Source: UBA6136 sp964344495
GTDB taxonomy: Bacteria > Pseudomonadota > Gammaproteobacteria > Methylococcales > Methylococcaceae
Assembly (NCBI GenBank): GCA_964344495.1
Contig: CAYFNI010000011.1
Coordinates: 1 to 32,892 of the forward strand
Reading direction: 5' to 3'
Length of the DNA stretch: 32,892 nt
Shown here: in pieces, positions 32,512-32,892 of the stretch
Layout: each line of letters starts with the position of its first letter
Position numbering within the stretch: the stretch's first letter is position 1
Notes under the pieces: generated by a model
What the model saw: the letters and a program-made list of their open reading frames with translations, nothing else
Databases searched by the model: none
What the model was told of the DNA's origin: nothing
Made by a program: the position numbers and the translations under genes

Positions 32512-32892
32512 TCAGTAGCCTTCCTTCTCGATCAGGTAGCGCTGTACGGCCGACTCGTAGACTTCGGTCGAAATCTTGACGCCGTAGACCACGGTTTGGC
32601 AATGCTCTTCGAGAATGATGCTGAGCAGGCGAAAGGCGTTGCGCGGCGTCAGCTGCCGGACGATGAAGTTGGCCTTGCTTTCCCCTTCCTCTTCGAACAG
32701 GTCGCACAGATGGATCGGAGGGCTGCCGGGCTTGCGGCCCACGTTCATGCGTTTTTCGATCAGCCGGATCATGTTGTCCGGCGACCAGTTGATGGAGGAA
32801 ATCGTCTTGATGCGGTCGCTGCGGTAGTACTTCTTCAGGTCATGAAGTTCGTAGGGCAGAAACAGAATGATGCCCAGGTTGTCGATCTGGAA
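32512..32892 (-). CDS. C-terminal part of an unrecognised protein, possibly a P-loop ATPase (runs off right edge)
   Basis: An open frame of 126 codons runs from the window edge to a TGA at 32512, facing the thioredoxin-like gene tail to tail with a 13-base spacer. It has no start in the window. Visible patterns are LGIILFLPYELHDL near the edge, KTISSINWSPDN, MIRLIEKRM, then LTPRNAFRLLSIILEE and a C-terminal YESAVQRYLIEKEGY. The spacing of an arginine-lined helix after a hydrophobic strand and a PRxxxRLL helix recalls the C-terminal part of Sll1717-type P-loop ATPases. Walker motifs would lie outside the window, so this is a guess. Codon use looks like its neighbours. Confidence 0.7.
   Translation of the reverse strand, partial: FQIDNLGIILFLPYELHDLKKYYRSDRIKTISSINWSPDNMIRLIEKRMNVGRKPGSPPIHLCDLFEEEGESKANFIVRQLTPRNAFRLLSIILEEHCQTVVYGVKISTEVYESAVQRYLIEKEGY

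Overview
The window is a GC-rich bacterial chromosome segment from a Gram-negative proteobacterium. The gene order rpsB-tsf-pyrH-frr-uppS-cdsA-dxr-rseP, mutS/pncC-recA-recX-alaS-lysC-csrA-tRNA-Ser and rpsP-rimM-trmD-rplS is that of Gammaproteobacteria and close relatives such as Acidithiobacillia. Genus cannot be set from the sequence alone. Almost every base is housekeeping coding sequence, with no insertion sequence, phage, CRISPR array or integron. No gene-free stretch exceeds about 300 bases; the longest are 4841-5050 (rpsB leader) and 23100-23290.

Layout. At 1-4840, minus strand: map, glnD, glyA and the start of nrdR; glyA is broken by a 10-N assembly gap that hides about 137 bases. At 4841-13398, plus strand: an rpsB promoter and folded leader, rpsB, tsf, pyrH, frr, uppS, cdsA, dxr, rseP, dsbC (translation, UMP kinase, undecaprenyl, phospholipid and isoprenoid synthesis, envelope stress, periplasmic disulfides). 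mutS lies on the minus strand at 13438-16005, facing dsbC across a perfect inverted repeat. At 16098-22959, plus strand: pncC, thpR, recA, recX, alaS, lysC, csrA. tRNA-Ser(GCU) follows at 23007-23099, then rpsP-rimM-trmD-rplS with a strong promoter and a terminator.

The last third, 25284-32498, is a tightly packed plus-strand run: ogt, xerD, lpxA, gnnA, gnnB, lpxB, a Gre-like factor, a YgjP-type metallopeptidase and a membrane-anchored thioredoxin. Its key point is that gnnA (sugar 3-dehydrogenase) and gnnB (PLP aminotransferase) lie between lpxA and lpxB, the arrangement known from Acidithiobacillus ferrooxidans. This predicts lipid A built on 2,3-diamino-2,3-dideoxyglucose, with amide-linked instead of ester-linked 3-acyl chains. 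The Gre-like protein has a shortened coiled coil without the usual acidic tip motif, so it probably does not act as a standard transcript-cleavage factor. A partial, poorly recognised minus-strand gene runs off the right edge.

No wholly new multi-gene system is evident. The most distinctive content is the diamino-sugar lipid A cluster, the tip-less Gre homologue coupled to it, and several leader and promoter structures.
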